A stretch of 64,000 nucleotides of DNA, taken from positions 1 through 64,000 of the forward strand of contig JAPUEB010000032.1 in the NCBI GenBank assembly GCA_027492795.1. Direction: 5' to 3'. This stretch comes from Chryseobacterium sp. (GTDB lineage: Bacteria > Bacteroidota > Bacteroidia > Flavobacteriales > Weeksellaceae). The notes under the pieces were generated by a model, which did not search any database, was not told where the DNA came from, and was given only the letters and a program-made list of their open reading frames with translations. The position numbers and the translations under genes were made by a program. Below are positions 34,244 through 43,097 of the stretch, one piece after another; position 1 is the first letter of the stretch, and each line of letters starts with the position of its first letter.

Positions 34244-35254
34244 TTACCTTATCGCTTTCTTCAGTTTCTTAAAAAATTCCTCTTCCAAATCGGCAATATG
34301 CAGCATCGTTTCCGAAAGTTTGTTGTAGATGTCGGATTTGCTGTTTCGGTTTTTGTAAACTCGGGCAATATCCACTGCAAAATCTCTCCATTCATCGCCA
34401 ATTGCAGTTATTTCTTTGGAAAGTTCTTTCAGCTCGGGTTTTTGTAAAATTTCTGCGGCTTCATGCAGAAAAGCTCCGTAAATATAACGGAAACCGCCAC
34501 CTCCGGTTCCAATTTCTTCCTGCATTCTGATGAGTTGTCCCAAATAATGGTTCGTGGTTTTTGCGCCTTTTTTTGCTGCCCATTTTGGGATACTTTTTGC
34601 TACCCAACGAATGGCTTTCACGCCGATAATGGGAACGGGAGCCAACATTTTGTCGCAGGTATCTTTGATGCCTTTAATAATGGCGCTTTCTAAATTTATT
34701 TTTTCGGGAATGTGTATTGGGTAATACATGTGTCCTTTCGGCGCCATTACACCTTTTGCGTAGCGCACTCTTTCCAGTTCTTTTTCGGAAAGCGTGGTGG
34801 TGTCGTTCATCACAGGATCGCTGATGAGGAAGTTTTCGCCTTGTTTTCCATAAACCACCAAATTGTGCGCATTGAAATGAAATTTATACTCCTCCGGAAA
34901 ATACGTCAAATGAAAAACCCCGACTTGCAAACCTGTAGGAATTTTATTTTTTAAATTTTTTTCCAAAGCTTCCTGCGCTTCTTTTGGATTGCGGAAACGC
35001 TCTCTTTTTATTTTGATGCCCAATCTTTTTGCAGCTTTGCTGAAAATTGCTCCCGGCATCGGACGATAACTGAAACCCGGTGCAAAATTCACCTTCAAAA
35101 AAGGAAGATACACGAAATACAAACCCGAACCAATCCCAAAAATCATAGGTTCGCTTAAGTTTAGACCGCGGTCTTTCAGCAGGTTGGATGCTACTCCGTT
35201 TTCGCAATGTGCGGTTTGGTGGTGGGTGAAGTTCAGTTTTAAATCGTTGTTCAT
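34244..35254 (-). CDS. BtrH N-terminal domain protein (acyltransferase-like, flexirubin locus)
   Basis: A 336-residue protein. The N-terminal 150 residues match the BtrH/peptidase C39-like domain: HCENGVASNLLKDRGL with a likely nucleophilic Cys near residue 17, then FGIGSGLYFVY, and FHFNAHNLVVYGKQGE with a His. In butirosin synthesis BtrH transfers an acyl group from an ACP to an acceptor. The C-terminal part is helical. In a flexirubin locus it may transfer the polyene from its ACP to the dialkylresorcinol hydroxyl (inference). It is abutted by the next gene with no spacer. Confidence 0.82.
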   Translation of the reverse strand: MNNDLKLNFTHHQTAHCENGVASNLLKDRGLNLSEPMIFGIGSGLYFVYLPFLKVNFAPGFSYRPMPGAIFSKAAKRLGIKIKRERFRNPKEAQEALEKNLKNKIPTGLQVGVFHLTYFPEEYKFHFNAHNLVVYGKQGENFLISDPVMNDTTTLSEKELERVRYAKGVMAPKGHMYYPIHIPEKINLESAIIKGIKDTCDKMLAPVPIIGVKAIRWVAKSIPKWAAKKGAKTTNHYLGQLIRMQEEIGTGGGGFRYIYGAFLHEAAEILQKPELKELSKEITAIGDEWRDFAVDIARVYKNRNSKSDIYNKLSETMLHIADLEEEFFKKLKKAIR

Positions 35255-35659
35255 CTATTTTCCGTCGTAATTTTTGAGTTCCTCTTTGGTAATTCCAAAG
35301 GCATCGGCATATTTTTGAAGTGTTTTTTCACTTAATTTTTTAAATTTTTGGGGCTTTGCGTGTTGTTTTACAAAAAAAGTCCAAATCCCAACATAGCTTG
35401 CCAATATACTGAAATCCATTTTGTTGAGTTCCATAAAATAGACAATCGGGCTGGAAATTCCGTTGGCTACATCATTTTTGGCTTTTTCCACGCGCTCGTT
35501 GATGAGTTGCATACTCTCGTCCAAGGCTTTTGCTTTCGCTTCCCAACCGATACTTTGTACGGTGGTGAAATTGCCGCTTTCGTCGGTAGCGTAATACAAA
35601 TCGGTAATATTTGCGGCTTCCAATGCGCTTTTATCTTGGGGAACTTCTTCTTTTTTCAT
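35255..35659 (-). CDS. Small cytoplasmic protein of unknown function (flexirubin locus)
   Basis: About 134 residues from the ATG at 35659 (MKKEEVPQDKSALEAANITD); an ATG at 35719 would add a stretch unlike the rest. It is hydrophilic and helical, with SPIVYFMELNKMDFSILASYVG and VGIWTFFVKQHAKPQKFKKLS; no catalytic motif is seen. The gene ends on the base before the BtrH-like gene's start, so the two are probably translated together and may form a complex. The family is not recognised. Confidence 0.72.
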   Translation of the reverse strand: MKKEEVPQDKSALEAANITDLYYATDESGNFTTVQSIGWEAKAKALDESMQLINERVEKAKNDVANGISSPIVYFMELNKMDFSILASYVGIWTFFVKQHAKPQKFKKLSEKTLQKYADAFGITKEELKNYDGK

Positions 35660-35957
35660 GATTTTGAAAGAAAATTTTAGCAAATAAATTTCTGAAAGTT
35701 TTCTGACTACAAAAGTCACAAAAGTTTTTTAAACAATGATAATTCTTTGGGTAAATTTAAAATAAGTTTTTAGAAGACTTTAATACAGAATTAAATTAAA
35801 AATCAATTTTTTTTCAGGATTTTATTTTATCCAAATTTGCCAAAATGAACCTTAATTTGTTTACCCCAACCCTTCCTTCGACTTCGCTCAGGATGACTTG
35901 GGGAAAAGAAAATTTCCGATTGTTTTTTTTTAATGTAATAAGTCAGAAAATTTTTAA
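35660..35957. other. Gap of 298 bases with palindromic repeat copy E
   Basis: The gap between the hot-dog gene and the small protein gene holds a repeat at about 35843-35922 (CCCCAACCCTTCCTTCGACT, CGCTCAGGATGACTTGGGG). The rest is AT-rich with no gene. No good promoter was identified for the downstream gene. Confidence 0.65.
35843..35922. repeat. Palindromic intergenic repeat, copy E (short form)
   Basis: It shares CCCCAACCCTTCCTTCGACT and CGCTCAGGATGAC with copy B and AATGAACCTTAATTTG with copy C, but is shorter and lacks the TTTAGGGTTGGGG arm. Confidence 0.75.
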
Positions 35958-36407
35958 CTAAATCACCTTTATAAACAAACTGATTTCCGCTTCCACCAAA
36001 ACTTTTTCACCCAAAAAAGTGGTACACGAAATGGTGCAAATTTCGCCAAACTGCGAGTTCAAAACCGCTTTTGAAACAATGGTATCGCCCACTTTTGGCA
36101 CATCGAAAATTTTTACTTTTTTGATGTTGGTAATAAAGCCAATCACTTTCGAGCCGGGATCGTGATGGTCTTCAAAATCTTCCGTAATTTCCTGTCCGGT
36201 AATGGCAGAACACGTTTGCGCAATGTTTTCTATCAAACCTGTTTCCGTGAAAAAACCGTTTTTTACAAAAATATTTTCCTCCAAAATTTTGAAGGAAGTG
36301 ATGGCCTCATCTTTTTTGATTTCCAAAATGGTATCCACCATCAGCATAGGTTTGCGATGCGGTAAATAATGCTGAATATTAATGTTATGTGCAGGTCTTT
36401 TTTCCAA
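35958..36407 (-). CDS. Hot-dog 3-hydroxyacyl-ACP dehydratase (PHR type)
   Basis: A 149-residue FabZ-like hot-dog domain. The motif YLPHRKPMLMVDTILEI near residues 14-30 has the catalytic histidine of FabZ, and LIENIAQTCSAITGQE (about 57-73) carries the conserved acidic residue. It should dehydrate 3-hydroxyacyl-ACP in the polyene cycle. It starts 6 bases after the stop of a hot-dog gene that lacks this histidine, suggesting a paired complex. Confidence 0.85.
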   Translation of the reverse strand: MEKRPAHNINIQHYLPHRKPMLMVDTILEIKKDEAITSFKILEENIFVKNGFFTETGLIENIAQTCSAITGQEITEDFEDHHDPGSKVIGFITNIKKVKIFDVPKVGDTIVSKAVLNSQFGEICTISCTTFLGEKVLVEAEISLFIKVI

Positions 36408-36413
36408 AAAAAC

Positions 36414-36845
36414 TTATTTTAAAACCGTTTTCATTTCGGAGGTGGCAATTTCTGCTCCGTTGAGTTTGCTTTTTATTTTTACCAAAGTTACGCCCATCAA
36501 TTCGTTCAGGATTTCTACTTCGGTTTCTATTTTTTCGCCTTTTTTTGGAAGTTGCCGAATTTCAAATGATTTTATTGCTCCAATATATCCAACAGGTGCT
36601 TCTTCATTCTTCAAAAAATACTGAAATCCCGTGTGTAAAGCCACACTTTGAGCCTGATGCTCCAAAACTCCCGAAGCCTGAAAAACATCTTCCTGCAAAA
36701 AAACATGATTTTCTGGAACGGTAAAAGCAGATTTCAAATCTGTTTCCGAATAAGAAATCAACGAATCTACCATGACGAAAGGCGATTTTTGCGGAATGAT
36801 TTTTTCCACAAAATTTTTATCGGTTATGGGAAGCGAAATTTCCAT
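36414..36845 (-). CDS. Hot-dog dehydratase-like protein lacking the catalytic His
   Basis: A 143-residue hot-dog domain from the ATG at 36845; longer forms from 36902 overlap DarB. It aligns with the 35958 protein, but the FabZ motif PHR is PQK (IIPQKSPFVMVDSLI), so the catalytic histidine is absent. The second site, VLEHQAQSVALHTG, still looks like the helix of active hot-dog enzymes. It probably acts as a structural partner in a dehydratase dimer. Aryl polyene systems also contain paired dehydratases. The start overlaps the DarB stop by one base (TAATG). Confidence 0.82.
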   Translation of the reverse strand: MEISLPITDKNFVEKIIPQKSPFVMVDSLISYSETDLKSAFTVPENHVFLQEDVFQASGVLEHQAQSVALHTGFQYFLKNEEAPVGYIGAIKSFEIRQLPKKGEKIETEVEILNELMGVTLVKIKSKLNGAEIATSEMKTVLK

Positions 36846-37987
36846 TAGCAAACCGTCAAAAGTGCACAAGAATAGGCAAATCTTCCACTTTCCGGAACAC
36901 AAAGAAGTACTTTTTCTCCTTTTTTTAGCTTTCCGGAATTCATTAATTCTTCAGTTGCTACAAAAATGGAACCTGCACCGATGTTTCCGATTTCAGAAAG
37001 ATTATAGAACCATTTTTCAGCAGGGAAATCCATTCCCAGAGCTGCAAATTCGTCTTTCAATCCCTCTTTGAAATAGTTGGAAGAAATATGCGCCAAAACA
37101 TGATCCATATCATCCGGATTTAGGTTGTGCTTGTCGAAAGATGCCCGTAAAGCTTGTGCTCCTTTTTTCAAAATAAATTGGTCAAGCAATTTCGTGTCCT
37201 GCTTTATGGAAAAAATAGATTCTTTCAGCCAAACATCCGAAGGATAATCGGACCATGATTTCAGGCTTCCGTCTTCCTGTTTTTCGCATCCTGCATACAT
37301 ACAGGTTTCGATTTCGTGGGCGTAAGAATAAAAATCGATAAATTCTACCCGAAGGTTTACAGAATTTTCGCGCGGTTTATTTTCCAGTCGGAAAGCTCCT
37401 GCTCCGTCGGAAAGCATCCATCGTAGAAACTCTCTTTTGAAGGCGATAATGGGTCTTTCTTCCAAAAGTTTCAAGTTTTCTGCTTCATGGTTGAATTTAT
37501 CTGCAGTCATCCACGAAGACATTCTTTCCGAACCTGCAACCACAGCATTATCCACAACTCCCGCTTTTACCGAAAGAAATCCGTAGTTAAAAGCATTCAT
37601 TCCGGAGTTACACAATCCCATGGAAGTATTAATTCCTATCGCGTTTTTGGTTTTCAATTCACCATGAACCATGGAAGCGTGCGATGGTTGAATTTGATCT
37701 GCAGATGTGGTACCGCAGGAAAGCAGTTGAATGTCGTCTTTTGTGAAATTTTCATCAAAAAGTCCTTCGATGGCTTTTGCGGTAATTTGTGCATTGGTGT
37801 GGGTAGATTTCCCTTCTTTATCCAGAGCATAATAACGGGTTTTGATGCCGTTATTTCTTAAAATAAGCGCTCTTGCTTTGGAAGGTTTATCGTTGATTAG
37901 TCCCAAATAATCTTCCATTTCGTCATTTTGCACCGCTTCATTCGGAAGAAATTTGGAAGATTTTGTAATATATACGTTGTTCATCAT
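36845..37987 (-). CDS. darB: DarB-type ketosynthase (KAS III fold), dialkylresorcinol synthesis
   Basis: A 380-residue KAS III-like enzyme. The active Cys is C126 in GLCNSGMNAFNYG; the His and Asn regions are LAHISSNYF and NIGAGSIF. DarB joins two beta-keto or unsaturated acyl chains by Claisen and Michael steps to a cyclohexanedione, which DarA aromatises to the dialkylresorcinol. It sits next to darA, in the same order as in other dar clusters. Its stop codon overlaps the next gene's ATG. The start is MM; the second Met is as likely. Confidence 0.9.
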   Translation of the reverse strand: MMNNVYITKSSKFLPNEAVQNDEMEDYLGLINDKPSKARALILRNNGIKTRYYALDKEGKSTHTNAQITAKAIEGLFDENFTKDDIQLLSCGTTSADQIQPSHASMVHGELKTKNAIGINTSMGLCNSGMNAFNYGFLSVKAGVVDNAVVAGSERMSSWMTADKFNHEAENLKLLEERPIIAFKREFLRWMLSDGAGAFRLENKPRENSVNLRVEFIDFYSYAHEIETCMYAGCEKQEDGSLKSWSDYPSDVWLKESIFSIKQDTKLLDQFILKKGAQALRASFDKHNLNPDDMDHVLAHISSNYFKEGLKDEFAALGMDFPAEKWFYNLSEIGNIGAGSIFVATEELMNSGKLKKGEKVLLCVPESGRFAYSCALLTVC

Positions 37988-38002
37988 ATTTTTGTTATCA
38001 CT

Positions 38003-38908
38003 TTATAATCCTTGAAAAATTTTGATTTCTTTTTGTCTTTTCCACCAAAATAGTGGTGTAAATATGGTGAAAAAAAACAAAACTATTGGCGAAATTACCC
38101 AAATTGCCGTCATCAAATAAAATTTGAAAATGCCAATCCATTTTTTGCGTGAATCACCTTGTTTGCCTATAATTTTTTTTGAAAAAACAGTAAAAATTTT
38201 ATTTCCTACTCTTTCTACTTTCAGAAGGAATGGACGAATTTCTACCGCGCCGTTTTTTACCAATTCCTGTTGCATCCCAGCAAAATTCCCTTGCGAAAAG
38301 TATTTTTTAATGATTTCTCCATATTTTCCGGTTTCATCAATTTCTTTTTGGGCAACACCTGCATCAGGAAGCGGACTTTTTTGTTCTTTTTTTCCGGAGG
38401 TCATCCAGTTGAGAATGGTTAAAACACTGGTGTAATTGTTGTGACGATCCACCAAAGCGATGTTTCCCACCAATTCTGTTTTCAAATTTTTCAGATGGAC
38501 CTTCAGCTTTTCCTGAGAGAGCATCCACATATTTCTTGTGGCAGAAACCGTTATTATTGGCTTATTTTTTAAAATTTGCTCAGCATATTCGCTTTTCAAA
38601 AATGAAATTATGGGAATAGACGGCGTAAGATACCAAACCTGATATCCGAAAATAACGAGGTCGAAATTTTGGTTCAAAACTTCCGGTGGCGGTGGCAAAA
38701 TTTCAGAAGGAATCTGCAGGTAAGATTCTGGGAAAGTGTTGTAAAAAACATCTTCCGGCCAAGGAAATGGAAAATCTTTTTTTAGTTTTATTTCGTAAAA
38801 GATAACTTCGTATTCGTCCTTATTTTGCAAGAACGGGTGAGAAATATTTTGCAATATTTCTTTCAGTTGTCCTGTTTGCGAGTAATAAGTAACCAATATT
38901 TTTTTCAC
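38003..38908 (-). CDS. darA: DarA-type dialkylresorcinol aromatase
   Basis: A 301-residue protein. The N-terminus TYYSQTGQLKEIL resembles a flavodoxin phosphate-binding loop, followed by the FPWPEDVFYNTFPESYLQIP segment and WYLTPSIPIISFLKSEYAEQIL. The C-terminal end has a hydrophobic helix (LMTAIWVISPIVLFFFTIF), suggesting membrane association. In dar pathways DarA oxidises the DarB cyclohexanedione to the aromatic dialkylresorcinol. The start is GTG at 38908, supported by the conserved MKKILVTYYSQTG start. A TATTTTTG box lies just upstream at 38929-38936 on the minus strand, but its distal box is poor. Confidence 0.9.
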   Translation of the reverse strand: MKKILVTYYSQTGQLKEILQNISHPFLQNKDEYEVIFYEIKLKKDFPFPWPEDVFYNTFPESYLQIPSEILPPPPEVLNQNFDLVIFGYQVWYLTPSIPIISFLKSEYAEQILKNKPIITVSATRNMWMLSQEKLKVHLKNLKTELVGNIALVDRHNNYTSVLTILNWMTSGKKEQKSPLPDAGVAQKEIDETGKYGEIIKKYFSQGNFAGMQQELVKNGAVEIRPFLLKVERVGNKIFTVFSKKIIGKQGDSRKKWIGIFKFYLMTAIWVISPIVLFFFTIFTPLFWWKRQKEIKIFQGL

Positions 38909-38942
38909 GAATACGTTTCTAGTTTTTGCAAAAATATTAAAA

Positions 38943-41900
38943 TTATTCTTTTATGCGATAAACCGCGATGCCATCTTCCTGATTTTCTAAAATATAGCCT
39001 GAAATACCTTCCTGTGGAGCTTCTACTTTAAAATAAATGATTTTTGGTGGAAGATTTTCCAAAGATTTCAAATCAAAATTTTCATCGGAAATCAGCAGCA
39101 CGTCTGGTTTTTTGCTAATATCTGTTAGGTTTTTTAAATAAATCAACTTTCTGCGTTGAACCAAATAATTTTGTTCCGCAATTTCTCTTTTTTCTAAATT
39201 TTTGATGAAAGTAAAAATCTTTCGGGAAGCTTGTTGTAACAGCAACAAAATATCAATTTGCCCGTAATCATTGGCAATGTGGAGGATTTTTTCGTCTTTT
39301 TTGAAATATTTGTTGAGGTTGAAATATTTACTTTTATTTTTTTCAAAATCTTGTTGAATAGCCTTCACCACATCAGCTTCCTTAAACATAAAACTTCGGA
39401 AAAGAATTCCTTTGAAATAATTTTCGTCTTCCAGTTTTTTCCGAATCTTTCCGAATTCCTCTCGGTAATGTGCATTTATTTTCTTGGTTCTTTCAGAATA
39501 ATTGCTTCCTAAAGTGGCATCATCTTTTGAAATTCTTTGCCCAACTTCCACCGTAATCGCGCCGTCGTGAATAAACAAATCTCCTTTGGGCATCACTTCA
39601 GAATTTCCGTGAATGTAAATGGGTACGATATCCAAACCGTACTGTTCTGCAAGATAAAAAGCGCCTTTGTGAAAGCGTTTCACGTCGTTATCCATACTTC
39701 TTTCCGCTTCCGGAAAAACCATCAGCGAATAACCCTGTTCAATTTTTTCCTTCAATTTATCAATTCCATTTTCTATTCCTTGCGAAACGGGGAAAAAGCC
39801 TAAATCTCGCACCAATTTTCCAAAAAATGGCGATTTGTACACCCAATCGTTTACCAAATAAACGATTTTGTGCGTTACCATTCCCAAAGCCAAAGTGTCC
39901 AAAGACGAACTGTGATTGGCGATGATGATTGAAGGTTTTTGGAAATCTTCTTTAACATCATTAATCACTTTTTTCCGCACAAAAGGATTGGAATAAAGCA
40001 CGGATTTCATGTATTTTGCCACAAATTTCTTGGTAAATTCCAGCACTTTTCCTTTTGATCTTCGGATGAAAAAATGTCCTAAAAATGAGAAAAATAATCC
40101 ACCACCGCCATAATAAATCAAAGAAATGACAGAGTTTATCGCAGTTCGGAAAGAAACCGGCGACAAGCCTTTTTTTGCTCTGTTTTTCACAAATCGGAAC
40201 ATTAAAGGATACATCGCGAAAGAAATAATTGTTACCGCAAGTAATCCAATTAAGGCCACCGAAGAAACGGAATATAAAGCCGGATGTTTTGCGAAAACCA
40301 ACGCTCCAATTGCCAAAACTGTCGTTAATAAAGCCAGAATAATGGAAACCCGATAAATCGGAAGTTGGTCTTTGCCGGTGGTAATCTCTTTTTGCAAAGC
40401 CTGTGTGAGAAAAATATTGAAATCTACACCCGCTCCGAAAATCAAGGTACAAACGATGGTGCTGAAAATATTGAGTTCAAGACCAAGAAAATAGAGCAGT
40501 CCCGCCGTTACAACTCCTGAAAGTACAATCGGAATTACCGCCATTATGGTAAGGTCTATATTTCTAAAAAAGAGTAAAAAAATGATAATGACAGCAATTA
40601 ACGAATAGTTGACGAGTGTATTGAAATCGTCTTTCAGCAATCCAAGAAAATTTTCATTGAGCTGTTGTCGGTCAATTGCCAAAACATCGTGGTTTTTTTC
40701 AATTTTTTTGATGAAACTGTCGCGTTTATCTTCGTCCAGTTTTACGATGGTGGAAACGGTGTGAACGCCTTTTCCTTCATTCAAAAACTCCGAAAGTCGC
40801 AGTGCTTTCAGGTTTTTATAATCGTTGATGGAAATGGGTTCGTGTTTTTTGGAAAGCATTTCCTGAACATCCTTGAAAGCTTCCGCATTAAAACCAAATT
40901 GATTTCCGTTGGATTTTAATTCAGAAAGTGTTCGCGAAATTTTTTCCGGCGTCCAGAACTTATTCCAAAGTGCAATTCTTTTTTGCTGTTCCTCTTTTGA
41001 GAGTACAATTTCACCAATAGAATTGAAACTCAAAATATTTTTACCGGCTTTTTCTTGATTTAGAAAGGTGAAAAGTTTCGAGTTTTTTTCCAAAGCTTCG
41101 GCTTCCGATTTCCCGTAAGAAACCACATAAATCGATTTATCTGTAAGGTCTGAAAGGTTTTCCAGTTTCTTTTCGTTTACCTTCATTTCTTCGGGTACGA
41201 AATTCAAATCGTTGATATTTTTATTGAATTTAATGTGGCTGAAACCAAAAAATGTCGCCACAATAAGAACCGAACAAAAAATGACGAGCCATTTGTTTCT
41301 TTCGTAAGGATACGCTCCTATTTTATCAATGAAAGTGGGCTTTTCCGAAGTTTTTTCCTTTTTTGGATGATAGAGATGCGGAATAATAATCAACGTAAAA
41401 ACTGCCGATAAAAGTACCGTAACACAGGCGAATATCCCCAAATCTTTCAACGCTTCCGAACGCACAAAAACCAAACATAAAAAGGAAATTGCGGTGGTAG
41501 AAGCACTCATGATAATAGGATGCGTAATTTCCTTGAAAACCTCTTCTATATTGTTTTTATGCTTGTAATGCGTGAGAATATGGATGGCGTAATCGATGGT
41601 GATTCCCAATAAAATTGCACTTACACTTAAAGAAATTGCCGAAATTTTGTCTTTGATGAAGTACATAAACATCAGTCCGGCTGCAGCTCCAAAAATTGTC
41701 GGCACAAAAATAATGAGTGGTGCAAAAAAGTTTCTGAAGTAAAAAATCAGCAAAATCAAAAGAACAGTAGTGGAAATTAAAACGGTACTTTGGATGTCTT
41801 TTTTAATCTGTTTTGCGTTGGCTACCGCAATCATCGGCGAACCGAAATAGCTGATTTCGGTTTTTCCTTTAAAATTTTTGTTGAGTTCGTCCTTTATTTT

Positions 41901-42602
41901 GTTCAGTTGCTCTACAAAAGTTTCATTGTTTTTGGTTTCACTGCCGCCAAATTTTGGCTCGATGAAAAGTAAGAGATTTTTGCCGTTTTGCGTTACTACA
42001 TAATTGTTTTCCAGCTTGAAATCCTTGCTGATGTTCAGATTGTTCAGTTTTTCCAGACCTATAAACGAAATTCCGAGCGGATCTTTTTTGATGAATTCCT
42101 TCGTTACCAAACTCGTTGGCGAAACCAGTGAACGGTAATTTTGCTCTACTCTCGCTGCAATGCTGTCTTTTTGCAGTTTTTCGTCAATTTTCTGGTAATC
42201 TTTTTCCTCTAATAATAAAGGTATGTTGCTGAAAACAAAATCAAAAGTCTCTGAAATTTGGTCGTCGCCCACTTTTCCGTCGATGGTTTTGATGTAGCTT
42301 TTTAAACTTTTAGTTTTTTCCAAAAAAGCATCTGCGGTTTCCGACAGTTCGTAGCCTCCTTCATTGGATTTGCTTTCGATGATGACAATTATTTTGTCGG
42401 AGAAATTCAGTTGGGAAAGGACATTTGCGGTAAGGTCGGATTTTTCGTTTTTCGGAATAATTTGGTTAATGTCTTCATCAAAATTAATTTTAGAGGCAAA
42501 AAATCCTGAAACCACAAGAAATACCACCGCTGCAAAAGCTGCAATCCAACGGTTTTTTCTGATAAAATAATATAGGGAGATAAAAAGGCGTTCCATTTTC
42601 AA
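38943..42602 (-). CDS. MMPL-type exporter fused to a PlsC-like acyltransferase
   Basis: A 1219-residue fusion. Residues about 1-790 are an RND/MMPL transporter: a first helix near 15-35, two large periplasmic loops and two helix bundles (about 230-440 and 650-790). Residues about 860-1060 are a PlsC acyltransferase with NHSSSLDT (H897, D902) and FPEAERS. A C-terminal 120-residue region (DEKILHIANDYGQIDILLLL and on) looks like a small Rossmann-type extension of unknown role. Such fusions recur in flexirubin loci. It would export the pigment or its lipid form and acylate it at the inner face (inference). First gene of the right arm. Confidence 0.9.
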   Translation of the reverse strand: MKMERLFISLYYFIRKNRWIAAFAAVVFLVVSGFFASKINFDEDINQIIPKNEKSDLTANVLSQLNFSDKIIVIIESKSNEGGYELSETADAFLEKTKSLKSYIKTIDGKVGDDQISETFDFVFSNIPLLLEEKDYQKIDEKLQKDSIAARVEQNYRSLVSPTSLVTKEFIKKDPLGISFIGLEKLNNLNISKDFKLENNYVVTQNGKNLLLFIEPKFGGSETKNNETFVEQLNKIKDELNKNFKGKTEISYFGSPMIAVANAKQIKKDIQSTVLISTTVLLILLIFYFRNFFAPLIIFVPTIFGAAAGLMFMYFIKDKISAISLSVSAILLGITIDYAIHILTHYKHKNNIEEVFKEITHPIIMSASTTAISFLCLVFVRSEALKDLGIFACVTVLLSAVFTLIIIPHLYHPKKEKTSEKPTFIDKIGAYPYERNKWLVIFCSVLIVATFFGFSHIKFNKNINDLNFVPEEMKVNEKKLENLSDLTDKSIYVVSYGKSEAEALEKNSKLFTFLNQEKAGKNILSFNSIGEIVLSKEEQQKRIALWNKFWTPEKISRTLSELKSNGNQFGFNAEAFKDVQEMLSKKHEPISINDYKNLKALRLSEFLNEGKGVHTVSTIVKLDEDKRDSFIKKIEKNHDVLAIDRQQLNENFLGLLKDDFNTLVNYSLIAVIIIFLLFFRNIDLTIMAVIPIVLSGVVTAGLLYFLGLELNIFSTIVCTLIFGAGVDFNIFLTQALQKEITTGKDQLPIYRVSIILALLTTVLAIGALVFAKHPALYSVSSVALIGLLAVTIISFAMYPLMFRFVKNRAKKGLSPVSFRTAINSVISLIYYGGGGLFFSFLGHFFIRRSKGKVLEFTKKFVAKYMKSVLYSNPFVRKKVINDVKEDFQKPSIIIANHSSSLDTLALGMVTHKIVYLVNDWVYKSPFFGKLVRDLGFFPVSQGIENGIDKLKEKIEQGYSLMVFPEAERSMDNDVKRFHKGAFYLAEQYGLDIVPIYIHGNSEVMPKGDLFIHDGAITVEVGQRISKDDATLGSNYSERTKKINAHYREEFGKIRKKLEDENYFKGILFRSFMFKEADVVKAIQQDFEKNKSKYFNLNKYFKKDEKILHIANDYGQIDILLLLQQASRKIFTFIKNLEKREIAEQNYLVQRRKLIYLKNLTDISKKPDVLLISDENFDLKSLENLPPKIIYFKVEAPQEGISGYILENQEDGIAVYRIKE

Positions 42603-42609
42603 AAGTTTG

Positions 42610-42640
42610 CAAATTTACGGGTTTTGCGGAAATGAAAAGT
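42610..42640 (-). promoter_or_regulatory. Promoter candidate for the MMPL/dar operon
   Basis: TAAATTTG on the minus strand (42610-42617) is an exact -7 box. The distal box 19 bases away reads CTTT (one mismatch to TTTG or worse). It is about 8 bases before the 42602 start. The MITE-like element begins about 20 bases further upstream. Confidence 0.5.
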
Positions 42641-42649
42641 ACATAAATT

Positions 42650-43032
42650 GAATTAAATTAGGTCAAACGCATTAAAATTTTATCTCAAATTAAATATTGA
42701 GTTGTTCTTTATGCAAAGGAATATGTATCAAAAAAAACCTAATTCCCTTAGTAAAATTTCGATTAAGGAACTACAAAAACTTTATTCCCTGTATTAAAAA
42801 AAAAGAAATGTTCCTGATATATGGAATAAGGTTGAGCTTCACGCTCATGTAAAAAGTTACTAATCGAATAAGGTTTTTTGATTCTCTGCTGCCTTTTGAG
42901 TCACCCTTAATTCAGCGGCTTAAAAGTAAAGCGCGTATCAGAATAAAGTATTTACAATCTTGTTTTATTGAAAGGAATAAAGAATTCATGGTATCTAACC
43001 TATTTTTAATGCGTTTGGTCTGGAATTAAATT
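42650..43032. mobile_element. MITE-like non-coding element with inverted ends and target duplication
   Basis: A 363-base unit (42660-43022) has perfect 14-bp terminal inverted repeats, CAAACGCATTAAAA (42664-42677) and its complement (43004-43017). It is flanked by identical 10-bp direct repeats, GAATTAAATT (42650-42659 and 43023-43032), as expected of a target-site duplication. No open frame of useful length lies inside. It is a candidate miniature inverted-repeat element mobilised by a transposase encoded elsewhere. Confidence 0.75.
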
Positions 43033-43097
43033 GCTTGTGGCTTCGCAATCAAAAAAAAGTCTTATTTTAGGCATTGTTATATTTTAAAATAAAAAAA

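Noticed and set aside
36846-36902. Longer start for the PQK hot-dog protein
   Set aside because: The extra residues overlap the DarB coding end and do not look like a hot-dog N-terminus; the ATG at 36845 overlaps the DarB stop in the usual TAATG way.
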